Part shown: one piece after another, positions 1-6,520 of the stretch
Layout of the letters: every line of letters begins with the position of its first letter
Numbering within the stretch: position 1 is the stretch's first letter
Source: Deltaproteobacteria bacterium UBA6967
GTDB lineage: Bacteria > SAR324 > NAC60-12
NCBI GenBank assembly: GCA_002450295.1
Contig: DJYX01000266.1
Location: 5,063 to 14,658, forward strand
Length of the DNA: 9,596 bases
Direction: 5' to 3'
The notes under the pieces: model-generated
Seen by the model: only the letters and a program-made list of their open reading frames with translations
Databases searched by the model: none
What the model was told of the DNA's origin: nothing
Program-made: the position numbers and the translations under genes

Positions 1-798
1 ATTGCTGTTTTCCTGATGCTGCGAACCGGGATTCAGGTTTCGACCACACAGGCCTTGATCGGCTCTTTGCTGGGTTGGAATGCCTTTGCTGGGGTTGCAA
101 CGGATATCACTGTGTTTTTACAGGTTGTCTCCACCTGGGTGCTTGGGCCTCTGCTGGCTGCAGCGATGGCGATGGCGATGATGTGGGCAGCAAAGTTGAT
201 CCTGCGCAATAGCCGAATTGGGTTGATTCGTCTGGATGGCTATACGCGGCTGGCCTTGCTTGGTTCTGGGGCGCTGGGTGCGTATAGTCTGGGCGCTAAC
301 AATATCGCAAACGTCGTTGCGGTCTTTTTACCATCACAGCCTTTCCCTGCTCTTAGCTGGCAGGGCTTTGAAAGTTCACCAACGCAGCTATTGCTGCTGG
401 TTGGAGGAATCGCAATGGCCTCTGGAGTGTTGACCTACTCCAGAAGGACCATTGAATTGGTTGGGTCTGGCCTGGCAAATCTGTCACCTTTGGCGGCCTG
501 GGTGTGTGTCAGTGCTCATTCCCTGGTCCTACTGCTTTTTGCTTCCGCCAGTTTGAAAGCTTGGTTGGATTCAATGGGTTTGCCCTCACTGCCCTTGGTG
601 CCGATTTCCAGCTCTCAGGCAATCTTGGGGGCCATCCTTGGAGTTGGCTTGTTGCGTGGTGGGCGTGAGGTCAATTGGGGAACCGTAGGCAGAGTGGCCC
701 TGGGCTGGCTGGTAACTCCACTGGTCGCGAGCCTGCTTTGCTTTTTGGGACTTTTTGTCCTCCAAAATGTCTTCTTACTTCAGGTAGTGGGTGGTTGA
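1..798 (+). CDS. pit: PiT-family inorganic phosphate permease, 5' end cut by window edge
   Basis: Inner-membrane carrier of the PiT family (PF01384), which imports phosphate with a coupling cation. The frame is open from base 1, five codons before the first ATG (16-18), so the N-terminal part is missing and 265 residues remain. Counting from that ATG, the first half-repeat keeps VSTTQALIG (residues 8-16). The second half-repeat keeps GANNIANV (93-100) and PISSSQAILGAILGVGL (196-212), followed by the REVNWGTVGR loop (217-226). Several hydrophobic membrane segments surround these motifs. The duplicated STT/SSS motifs and the GAN-x-x-AN motif are the family hallmarks, so the assignment is firm. 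Both halves have Gln where many PiT proteins have His (STTHA). The gene converges on the MFS gene. A DUF47 gene, the usual PiT partner, lies about 1.5 kb downstream on the other strand. Confidence 0.9.
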   Translation: MAVFLMLRTGIQVSTTQALIGSLLGWNAFAGVATDITVFLQVVSTWVLGPLLAAAMAMAMMWAAKLILRNSRIGLIRLDGYTRLALLGSGALGAYSLGANNIANVVAVFLPSQPFPALSWQGFESSPTQLLLLVGGIAMASGVLTYSRRTIELVGSGLANLSPLAAWVCVSAHSLVLLLFASASLKAWLDSMGLPSLPLVPISSSQAILGAILGVGLLRGGREVNWGTVGRVALGWLVTPLVASLLCFLGLFVLQNVFLLQVVGG

Positions 799-820
799 AA
801 TTTGGGCTCTGTCACCACTA

Positions 821-847
821 GGAACTTTGTAGAAAGCCTCCCTTTTT
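821..847 (+). terminator. Probable rho-independent terminator of the PiT gene
   Basis: Twenty-two bases after the PiT stop, GGA-A-CTTT (821-828) pairs with AAAG-CC-TCC (833-841) around a GTAG loop, with an internal A/CC mismatch. A C and five T residues (842-847) follow. The stem is imperfect and not very GC-rich, so the call rests on the T tract and the position between two convergent genes. Confidence 0.42.
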
Positions 848-869
848 GATTCGCCTCTTTCAATTTGTT

Positions 870-2081
870 TCAGCCATTATCTTTTCCTGCCAGTCGTCGT
901 GCCACCAGCATTAAGCATGTCCCTCCCAAAGCAATGATCGCAGCTACCTCCATCAATGATGCGTAGTACTCACCCTGATGCAGGGCAAACACCACCGAAG
1001 CTCCCAGCGTTGATAAGACTCGACTTACATCTACCAGGGAGGTTGACAGTCCTAAGCGCCCCTTGATTGCTTCCTGCAGGTAACTGATGTTGATGCTCAA
1101 CAGTGCAGCAATTGCCAGAGCCGCAATCCCCTGCAAAAAGAGAACTTGCAGCACAGTCTCGGCAATCGACATCAATCCAAGATACAACGCAAAGATCGCA
1201 GAACTGGCGGCCAAAATGGCTTCCTTGCTCAACCGTAAGGCTAGGTAGCCCCAAGCAATCATACAGGGCACTTCCACCGCAGCAGCCACTGATGCGTTGA
1301 TACCGACTTGCTCCAGTGTCCCTCCCAGGTCTCGCATTATGACAAGGGGGAGGGCCGTGATGTTCAGCTGCAAAGCTACAGACCCCAGAATGATTCCTGA
1401 AATACCAATCTTGTAGGGATTGCTGATGTAGGCTTTGGGGAGAGTGCTAGCGTCGGCAGCTTCTACCTTCTTGCTTGCTTGCCCAATTCTGGCGGAAGGC
1501 TGGGTCCAGAGGAGTCCAAAGAGCAAAGTGAAAGCGATGTGTGTTCCCGAGGCAAAGGCGAAAACGGAGAAACTGGAAGTCTGCACAGCCAGCCAACCGG
1601 CAACAGGAGGAAAGACGACCCAGGCAACCGTAAAGATCGTCCTCAGAAACGAAAGGATCAGCTCCGCTCGGTCTGGTGTCTCCTGGTCCAGATAGGCTCT
1701 GGAGTAGGCAAAAGTCTGGGAGAAGAGCGCATTGCTAAAGGGTAGCAGCAGACAGTAGGCCGCAATGAAGGCAAATGGACTTTGCCAAATCCACACAAGT
1801 CCAAAACCGAGTGCTCCCACAAAGGCACAAAGAATGACGAGCCATCGTCGATCGTTGATCTTATCAGAGAGCCATCCCAGCGCCACTCCCGCTGCTGCTC
1901 CAGCAAAGGCATTGATCGCCATGACTGCAGCGTAGGTCATATTGGAAAGCTCCAAGGCCTCCACCCCAATAATCGCTCGAAAAGGAAATGTGGATGCGTT
2001 GCCGGCTCCAGCAAAGAAGATGTTCAGGCTCAAGATTCCCAGTACGGGAGAAATCCAGAATCCAGCTAATTTTGTTTGCAT
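870..2081 (-). CDS. MFS exporter of the SetA/sugar-efflux type
   Basis: A 403-residue major facilitator transporter with about 12 hydrophobic segments split by a hydrophilic loop at residues 195-222. The loop after the second helix carries an MFS motif-A-like stretch, GWLSDKINDRRW (69-80). Two regions resemble E. coli SetA-type sugar efflux proteins as I recall them: residues 120-163 (QTFAYSRAYLDQ, then SFLRTIFTVAWVVFPPVAGW) and residues 333-360 (SYLQEAIKGRLGLSTSLVDV). By analogy it would export small sugars or glycosides by proton antiport; the substrate cannot be read from sequence. The ATG at 2081 starts just before the first membrane helix but has no clear Shine-Dalgarno sequence. A 225-bp gap with a terminator and a candidate promoter separates it from the phn/DUF47 operon on the same strand, so it is probably transcribed independently. 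Confidence 0.82.
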   Translation of the reverse strand: MQTKLAGFWISPVLGILSLNIFFAGAGNASTFPFRAIIGVEALELSNMTYAAVMAINAFAGAAAGVALGWLSDKINDRRWLVILCAFVGALGFGLVWIWQSPFAFIAAYCLLLPFSNALFSQTFAYSRAYLDQETPDRAELILSFLRTIFTVAWVVFPPVAGWLAVQTSSFSVFAFASGTHIAFTLLFGLLWTQPSARIGQASKKVEAADASTLPKAYISNPYKIGISGIILGSVALQLNITALPLVIMRDLGGTLEQVGINASVAAAVEVPCMIAWGYLALRLSKEAILAASSAIFALYLGLMSIAETVLQVLFLQGIAALAIAALLSINISYLQEAIKGRLGLSTSLVDVSRVLSTLGASVVFALHQGEYYASLMEVAAIIALGGTCLMLVARRLAGKDNG

Positions 2082-2103
2082 CCAATCACTATGGAAAGTT
2101 GTA

Positions 2104-2120
2104 CAGAGAACAAATCTCTG
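2104..2120 (-). repeat. Short perfect inverted repeat in the MFS leader
   Basis: CAGAGA (2104-2109) and TCTCTG (2115-2120) form a perfect 6-bp stem with a 5-base loop. It begins 22 bases upstream of the MFS start codon, so it would form a hairpin in the 5' leader of the transcript, just upstream of a start that lacks a clear ribosome-binding site. It could be a small regulatory hairpin or chance; there is no direct evidence of function. Confidence 0.3.
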
Positions 2121-2164
2121 ATTCAGCGGTCAGAGGGCAGCGTTTCAGCCAATAACAAAACTTG

Positions 2165-2199
2165 GAACCAATTGTAGAGTTTGGTTCTTATCATGAGAA
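2165..2199 (-). promoter_or_regulatory. Candidate sigma70 promoter for the MFS gene with an overlapping inverted repeat
   Basis: Read on the minus strand, TTCTCA (2199-2194) is followed after exactly 17 bases by TACAAT (2176-2171), matching TTGACA/TATAAT at 4/6 and 5/6 positions. The -10 sits inside a perfect 7-bp inverted repeat, GAACCAA (2165-2171) and TTGGTTC (2181-2187), separated by 9 bases. Such a repeat over a -10 is typical of a repressor operator. The promoter lies about 90 bp upstream of the MFS start. Promoter and operator are both inferred from pattern only. Confidence 0.4.
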
Positions 2200-2228
2200 A
2201 CAAGGTGGGGTAGAGTCGACTAGGTTGG

Positions 2229-2260
2229 AAAAAACCGGGCTGGTCAGAAAAAACTGGCCA
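2229..2260 (-). terminator. Probable terminator at the end of the phn-DUF47 operon
   Basis: In the minus-strand transcript TGGCCAG (2260-2254) pairs with CTGACCA (2247-2241), six of seven positions, around a six-T loop (2253-2248). After GCCCGG a second six-T run follows (2234-2229). It begins about 46 bases after the DUF47 stop and would separate that operon from the downstream MFS gene. The T run is offset from the stem, which makes it a less than ideal intrinsic terminator. Confidence 0.45.
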
Positions 2261-2306
2261 ATGATTGCATCTGTCTGCGGTAGTCCATCTGTTTTTCAGT
2301 GACAGG

Positions 2307-2960
2307 CTAGGCCATTCTTTTGGTGGCAATCAGCAGTACTTCATCTGCTACATCCTCTGCTAGATCAGAGATCCCTCCCAATCGTTGAAGCATCGCCTTG
2401 TACTGGAACTGGCGTGCCAATTCAAGGGAATCATCTCGAAACACTCGAACCAATAACTGCTGTTCTACTCGATCCACCTCGCTTTCCTGACGGGCGACTT
2501 CTTCCGCATGACGAGGCACGGAACGCAGATCTGAGAAAAGTGAGTCCACAGTGGCGCTCAACGCACGGAGACAACTATGGGTCTTATGAAACATCAATAC
2601 TAGGGGAGGTCGGAAATCATTGGGGAGTGGAGGGAGTTCCAGCAGCAACTCTTTGAGGGAATGGCGACATTGACCAGGAATACGATCAAGCTTGGTGAGG
2701 AGGCGCAACACATCATCCCTGGAATCAGGCATGAGCGCTTCCCGCAGCAGCAATTGCTGAATTTTACGTTGCAAGTCGTCTAACTCGGATTCCAGGCGAT
2801 CAACCTCTTGAGCGCGCTGCTCACACTCGGCAAGGTTGCCGTCCAGGTAGGCGGTCAAGGCCTCTCGATGATGAAGAGCCAGATCTTCTAAGTTCCTCAA
2901 TAGAAACCTGATCAGGTCCTCAACTTGTTGCTGCTTGCGAAATAGGGAGAGCGTCAACAT
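2307..2960 (-). CDS. DUF47/PhoU-like phosphate transport accessory protein
   Basis: A 217-residue, almost wholly alpha-helical cytoplasmic protein of the DUF47 family (PF01865, COG1392), a PhoU-like helical-bundle fold. Members are usually encoded beside PiT transporters and are thought to regulate them. Visible features, numbered from the ATG at 2960, are acidic heptad-like helices RLESELDDLQRKI (55-67) and QESEVDRVEQQLL (158-170), and the C-terminal LGGISDLAEDVADEVLL (194-210), which resembles the family's conserved end. A GTG at 2999 would add 13 residues and overlap phnE by 37 bp. The ATG is preferred because the shorter protein begins MLTLSLFRKQ, as this family tends to. The ATG lies 2 bp after the phnE stop and has little Shine-Dalgarno signal, suggesting translational coupling. 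Being last in a phn transporter operon is unusual context for this family. Confidence 0.85.
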   Translation of the reverse strand: MLTLSLFRKQQQVEDLIRFLLRNLEDLALHHREALTAYLDGNLAECEQRAQEVDRLESELDDLQRKIQQLLLREALMPDSRDDVLRLLTKLDRIPGQCRHSLKELLLELPPLPNDFRPPLVLMFHKTHSCLRALSATVDSLFSDLRSVPRHAEEVARQESEVDRVEQQLLVRVFRDDSLELARQFQYKAMLQRLGGISDLAEDVADEVLLIATKRMA

Positions 2961-2962
2961 GC

Positions 2963-3778
2963 TCAGATGATCGCATGGCGAGCTTTGGCAGAAAGCCACT
3001 CACTGAAAAGCACAGTCAGGAAGATCATCAGTAGAATCAAGGTCACTTGAGGCCAAGCTAAAATGTTCAGAGATGCCTGAAGTTGCAGCCCAATTCCTCC
3101 AGCTCCAACCAATCCTAAGACCGTGGATTCACGAATGTTGATGTCCCAGCGGAAGACAGAAACACCAACAAAGGTAGGAAGAATTTGTGGAACGATGCCA
3201 TAGGCAATCACCTGGGAACGACTGGCTCCTGTTGCCTTGATTGCTTCTACCTGGTTTTCATCAATCTCTTCAATGGCCTCATAGAGTAGTTTGGCAACAA
3301 AGCCAATGGATCGCAGGGCAATCGCAATGATTCCGGCCAGTACCCCGGGTCCCAGAATAGAGACCAACAATAGGGACCAGATCAATGAATTAATGGATCG
3401 CGATGAAACGATGACTAGTAGGGCAATTGGTCGCAGGAGTGTGGGGCTTGGTGAAGTATTGCGTGCTGCGAGGAAGGCTACAGGCACAGCTAGAACTAGT
3501 GCCAGCAGAGTACCGAGAGTAGCGATATTCAGAGTGTCCCATAGAGGAACCCAGAGCTTGTCGATGTATTCCCACCTTGGTGGGACCATCCTGGAGCCGA
3601 TATCTGCAGCAATGGCTGGGGCATCCAGCACAAAGAACCACTCAGTCTTCTCTGAAACCAGTTGCCAACACCAGACAAACAGCGCTGTCCCAAAAAACCA
3701 AAGCGCCCAGTGGGTCAACTGTGTCTTGCGATCGCGATGCTTCCAGATCTTTTCTTGGGAGTTCATTTCAATGGGCAT
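2963..3778 (-). CDS. phnE: Phosphonate-type ABC transporter permease (second of two)
   Basis: A 271-residue inner-membrane permease of the PhnE family in the BPD_transp_1 superfamily. A basic N-terminus (KHRDRKT) precedes a first membrane helix at about residues 22-42. The core has four to five more helices and the EAA coupling loop EAIKATGASRSQVIAYG (about 178-194), which contacts the PhnC ATPase. The PhnE signature follows: DINIREST and VLGLVGAGGIG (about 212-230). Its ATG shares its A with the upstream permease stop (TGATG). A GTG one codon earlier and an ATG four codons later are alternative starts, and none has a convincing Shine-Dalgarno sequence, so coupled re-initiation is likely. It resembles its neighbour but is clearly diverged from it, fitting a heterodimeric channel. 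Substrate class (phosphonate, phosphite or phosphate) is inferred from family only. Confidence 0.92.
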   Translation of the reverse strand: MPIEMNSQEKIWKHRDRKTQLTHWALWFFGTALFVWCWQLVSEKTEWFFVLDAPAIAADIGSRMVPPRWEYIDKLWVPLWDTLNIATLGTLLALVLAVPVAFLAARNTSPSPTLLRPIALLVIVSSRSINSLIWSLLLVSILGPGVLAGIIAIALRSIGFVAKLLYEAIEEIDENQVEAIKATGASRSQVIAYGIVPQILPTFVGVSVFRWDINIRESTVLGLVGAGGIGLQLQASLNILAWPQVTLILLMIFLTVLFSEWLSAKARHAII

Positions 3779-4572
3779 CACTGAACTCGCTTGCGAATCG
3801 CACTAGATGAATACTCGGCAAACATCACGATCCCAATGATTAGGATCAGGATGGCTGCGGCGGTATCAAATTCATAGCGGTCAAAGGCAGTATTCAGGGT
3901 GGCACCGATTCCTCCAGCGCCAACAAGACCAACGACAGCTGATTCCCGAAAGTTGATGTCGAGTCGATAAAGAGAGAGTCCAATCAGACGAGGCATCACC
4001 TGAGGTTGAATGCCATAGTTCAGCCACTGCCACCAACGAGATCCAGTGGAACGCACTGCCTCAGCTTGACTGGGATCAATGTTCTCAATCGCCTCAGCAA
4101 GCAGTTTGGCCAAAAATCCAATGGTTGCAAAAGAGATTGTCAGCACACCGGCGAAGGGACCGAAGCCAAATATTGCCACAAAGAGAATGGCAATGATCAC
4201 TTCCTGAAAGGTTCGGGAGATCGTAATGATTGATCGGCAGAATAGATAGACTGGAAGAGGAGCAAGATTGCGGGAAGCTCCAAGGGCAATCGGAATTGAA
4301 ACAATGATGCCAATCACTGTGGAAACCACTGTCATCACCAGACTTTCTGCTAGCCCTTCTGAGATGTCGGTCCAACGCCCAGTGAAATTCGGCTGTGCAA
4401 AGGCAGCAACAAATTTTAGTCCACGATCCAAACCTTCATAGACCCTCATCCAGTTGACTTCAACGGAACCGAGCGCTAGCAGCATATAGAGCAAGGTACC
4501 AATGGTGATGCTCCAACGGAGTTTTGGATTCTCAATGAATGGTTTGGGGCGCCATGTTCGGGGAGTACTCAT
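3778..4572 (-). CDS. phnE: Phosphonate-type ABC transporter permease (first of two)
   Basis: A 264-residue inner-membrane permease and the partner subunit of the following phnE. The first helix spans about residues 20-38. A periplasmic segment, roughly 39-70, is followed by the transporter core. The EAA loop is EAVRSTGSRWWQWLNYG (171-187) and the family signature DINFRESAVVGLVGAGGIG is at 205-223. The ATG at 4572 overlaps the phnC stop by one base (TGATG) and is preceded by GAGGAG ending 8 bases upstream, so this start is well supported. Two different permease genes in one operon is the known phnDCEE arrangement. No frameshift or missing core motif is seen. Confidence 0.93.
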   Translation of the reverse strand: MSTPRTWRPKPFIENPKLRWSITIGTLLYMLLALGSVEVNWMRVYEGLDRGLKFVAAFAQPNFTGRWTDISEGLAESLVMTVVSTVIGIIVSIPIALGASRNLAPLPVYLFCRSIITISRTFQEVIIAILFVAIFGFGPFAGVLTISFATIGFLAKLLAEAIENIDPSQAEAVRSTGSRWWQWLNYGIQPQVMPRLIGLSLYRLDINFRESAVVGLVGAGGIGATLNTAFDRYEFDTAAAILILIIGIVMFAEYSSSAIRKRVQ

Positions 4573-5381
4573 CAGAGGTTCTCCTCAAGATCAGTAACGT
4601 CTTGATCAGAATCACTGCTCTGTCGTTTGCGTACTGCAGTCCAGTCTTCCTCTCCATAAATCTGGGTCAGGACGTCTGGCGTTAGCCCTTCTGGATCCCC
4701 ATCATAAACAATTGAGCCAGCTTGCAGCCCAACAATGCGCTGAGCAAACATCTGGGCCAGGGCGACATCATGAATATTGATGATCGCTGCCAGCTTGTGC
4801 TCAGTACACAACTCGGTGATCAATCGCATGATCTGGCGAGAAGTTTTTGGATCCAAACTGGCAGTCGGTTCATCGACCAACAGCAACTCAGGATTTTGAA
4901 TCAGTGCTCGGGCAATGCCAACTCTTTGTCGCTGTCCTCCAGAGAGTTCATCAGCCCGTTTATCCGCCATTGGTTCCAAGCCGACGCGGTCTAGCAGAGA
5001 AAAAGCCGTGTCAATATCTGACTGCGGAAAACGACGGAAGTAGCTGGCCCAAAATCCAACGTAACCCAATCGACCAGAGAGCACGTTCTCCATCACGCTC
5101 AGTCGCTCTACCAGCGCATATTCCTGGAAGATCATCCCGATTCTGCGCCGAGCCTTGCGGAGTCCACCACCACGGAGACGAGTCAGGCTCTCTCCATGTA
5201 GCAACACATCTCCCGAAGTCGGTTCAACCAAACGGTTGATGCAGCGGATCAGGGTGGACTTACCGGCTCCTGATGGGCCAATCAGGGCGAGGACTTGTCC
5301 AGCTGGGACGCTCAGGTCTACTTCCTTGAGAGCATGGTCGCCAGTGCGATAGCGTTTGCCCAGTTTCTTCAATTCAAGCAT
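4572..5381 (-). CDS. phnC: Phosphonate-type ABC transporter ATP-binding protein
   Basis: A 269-residue cytoplasmic ATPase that powers the PhnEE channel. All ABC motifs are intact: Walker [10 protein letters not shown] (35-43), Q-loop FQEY with Gln86, signature [15 protein letters not shown] (146-160), Walker B LLLVDEP (166-172) with catalytic Glu171, D-loop SLD and H-loop His204 (NIHD). An additional tail after about residue 252 is polar and acidic (ending DVTDLEENL) and also encodes the ribosome-binding site of the next gene. The ATG at 5381 has no recognisable Shine-Dalgarno sequence; a T-rich GATTTTTC precedes it, and the GC-rich intercistronic hairpins lie just upstream. The neighbourhood with phnD and two phnE genes makes it PhnC rather than a general amino-acid transport ATPase. 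Confidence 0.94.
   Translation of the reverse strand: MLELKKLGKRYRTGDHALKEVDLSVPAGQVLALIGPSGAGKSTLIRCINRLVEPTSGDVLLHGESLTRLRGGGLRKARRRIGMIFQEYALVERLSVMENVLSGRLGYVGFWASYFRRFPQSDIDTAFSLLDRVGLEPMADKRADELSGGQRQRVGIARALIQNPELLLVDEPTASLDPKTSRQIMRLITELCTEHKLAAIINIHDVALAQMFAQRIVGLQAGSIVYDGDPEGLTPDVLTQIYGEEDWTAVRKRQSSDSDQDVTDLEENL
4581..4586 (-). promoter_or_regulatory. Ribosome-binding site of the first phnE, inside phnC
   Basis: GAGGAG on the minus strand, 8 bases before the ATG at 4572, lies within the last codons of phnC. It is a strong Shine-Dalgarno match and fixes the phnE start at the one-base overlap with the phnC stop. Confidence 0.7.
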
Positions 5382-5394
5382 GAAAAATCTGCGA

Positions 5395-5418
5395 AGGGGC
5401 CCGCCCCCTGAGAGGCGG
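5395..5418 (-). other. GC-rich intercistronic stem-loops between phnD and phnC
   Basis: The 48-bp gap between phnD and phnC can form two mutually exclusive hairpins. One pairs CCGCC (5401-5405) with GGCGG (5414-5418) around an 8-base loop. The other pairs AGGGG (5395-5399) with CCCCT (5405-5409) around a 5-base loop. Neither is followed by a real U tract. Such structures behind a binding-protein gene commonly protect the upstream mRNA or attenuate downstream expression, giving more binding protein than membrane components. That role is inferred here from position and structure only. Confidence 0.45.
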
Positions 5419-5429
5419 ACAGGGAAAAG

Positions 5430-6425
5430 TTACTTGCAAGAGTAGGAGACGTTGTTGGCCTTGTCGATCGTGCGGATCACAGCCCAGTGCTCCTGGTAGG
5501 TGATTGGCAAAAACTGCCCTTCGTTAGACTTCTCGAACTCTACTTTCAGGCTCGTTGGTGTGCCGTCTGGCTTATCCCACTCAAAGCTGGAGAAGGCTTC
5601 CTGAACTTTCTTTGCCACGTCAGGATGCAGGTTGTGAACATAGCCAAATCCAGTCGTGGGGAAAGTCTGTGACTTATAGATCGTGATCACATCGTCAGCC
5701 TTGATCACATTTCGTGAGATCATTCTTGATTTTACCGAGTTGGCGATAGAAGCTGCGTCATAATCCTTGTTGGCCACTCCAAGGATCGAGTTGTCGTGCT
5801 TACCAGAGAAGGTTGGCTCAAAGTCTCGCTCGGGCAGCATATCAAACTCGGCTTTCAGGATCGCAGAGGGTGCCTTGAATCCGGAGTTGGAGGTTGGAGA
5901 GGTGAACGCCAGATTTCTTCCCTTGATGTCTTCTACCTTGTTGATACCACTACCCGGGTAGGTGATGATCTCCATCTCGTAACCGAAGTTGCCATCGAGG
6001 CTGGCCATGATTGTGAAGGGTACAAAGCCGGCACAGTTGACAGCCAGTGGGTTTGAACCGGTATTGAAGCCTGCTACATGTATACGGCCCGATCGCATAG
6101 CTTCGATTTGAGCAGCATTGGACTGAATGATAAAATACCGAATCTTTTTACCCGTTACCTTTTCCATGTGTGTAATGAAATCTGCCCAGGCAGTCTTGTA
6201 GACAGCTGGATCTTCAACAGGCGTGTAAACAAAATTTAATGTGTCTGGGTTGACCCATTCACTGGGATCGGTGGGAGCATCAGCCACCAGATCGCCGTCA
6301 CGGTCACAGAAGCGGCTATCTAGAGTCCCTCGTGGGCAATCCTGAGCCATTAGGGTTCCGGCAGTCAGTAACGAGACACCCAAAATACCGGCGAAACGCA
6401 GCAAGCTTGTCAATCTCTTGAACAT
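5430..6425 (-). CDS. phnD: Phosphonate/phosphite-type periplasmic solute-binding protein
   Basis: The substrate-binding subunit of the PhnDCEE importer, 331 residues, exported to the periplasm. The start is the ATG at 6425: GGAGG lies four bases upstream, and a classic signal peptide follows (MFKRLTSLLRF, hydrophobic core, probable cleavage after Ala27 in TLMA-QDC). A longer in-frame start at 6482 would put an unlikely basic extension before the signal peptide. Family features are YTPVEDPAVY (67-76), TSPTSNSGF (175-183, the likely phosphonate-group loop) and SGKHDNSILGVANKDYDAA (207-225). Before the binding lobes sits an extra N-terminal segment with an acidic DRDGDLVAD loop (41-49) and two of the four cysteines left after signal-peptide removal (30, 40, 131, 330), which could form disulfides. 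It is the first gene of the operon. The ligand may be phosphonate, phosphite or phosphate; sequence alone does not decide. Confidence 0.92.
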   Translation of the reverse strand: MFKRLTSLLRFAGILGVSLLTAGTLMAQDCPRGTLDSRFCDRDGDLVADAPTDPSEWVNPDTLNFVYTPVEDPAVYKTAWADFITHMEKVTGKKIRYFIIQSNAAQIEAMRSGRIHVAGFNTGSNPLAVNCAGFVPFTIMASLDGNFGYEMEIITYPGSGINKVEDIKGRNLAFTSPTSNSGFKAPSAILKAEFDMLPERDFEPTFSGKHDNSILGVANKDYDAASIANSVKSRMISRNVIKADDVITIYKSQTFPTTGFGYVHNLHPDVAKKVQEAFSSFEWDKPDGTPTSLKVEFEKSNEGQFLPITYQEHWAVIRTIDKANNVSYSCK

Positions 6426-6429
6426 GTTT

Positions 6430-6434
6430 CCTCC
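6430..6434 (-). promoter_or_regulatory. Ribosome-binding site deciding the phnD start
   Basis: GGAGG on the minus strand followed by AAAC and the ATG at 6425. This is the strongest Shine-Dalgarno match noted in the operon. It supports the start in front of the signal peptide over the upstream in-frame ATG at 6482. Confidence 0.75.
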
Positions 6435-6520
6435 ACGGAAGTTCTTTAGGTTTTTTCTACGGCGACCACAACGGGTGAACATTCCGCTGCTTTACCGAAG
6501 ACAACAAGACTCAGGAAAAT

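Noticed and set aside
163..180. Threefold GCGATG repeat in the PiT gene
   Set aside because: Too short to be a meaningful tandem repeat; it simply encodes Ala-Met codons in a membrane helix.
1435..2069. Plus-strand frames of 86-95 codons opposite the MFS gene
   Set aside because: Low-complexity, charged translations with no recognisable motif, lying entirely within a well-supported minus-strand transporter gene.
2123..2329. A 68-codon minus-strand frame in the DUF47-MFS gap
   Set aside because: It overlaps the DUF47 3' end and runs through the terminator and promoter candidates; no motif or ribosome-binding site supports it.
2961..2999. GTG start extending the DUF47 protein by 13 residues
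   Set aside because: It would overlap phnE by 37 bp and add a non-conserved stretch. The ATG at 2960 gives a typical family N-terminus.
5796..6056. Open frames on the + strand inside phnD, phnC and both phnE genes (several of 60-170 codons)
   Set aside because: They are antisense to genes with complete family motifs, have no domain signal of their own and no ribosome-binding sites; they are shadow frames.
6426..6482. Upstream ATG at 6482 for phnD
   Set aside because: It would place a 19-residue basic extension before the signal peptide, while the ATG at 6425 has a strong GGAGG site.
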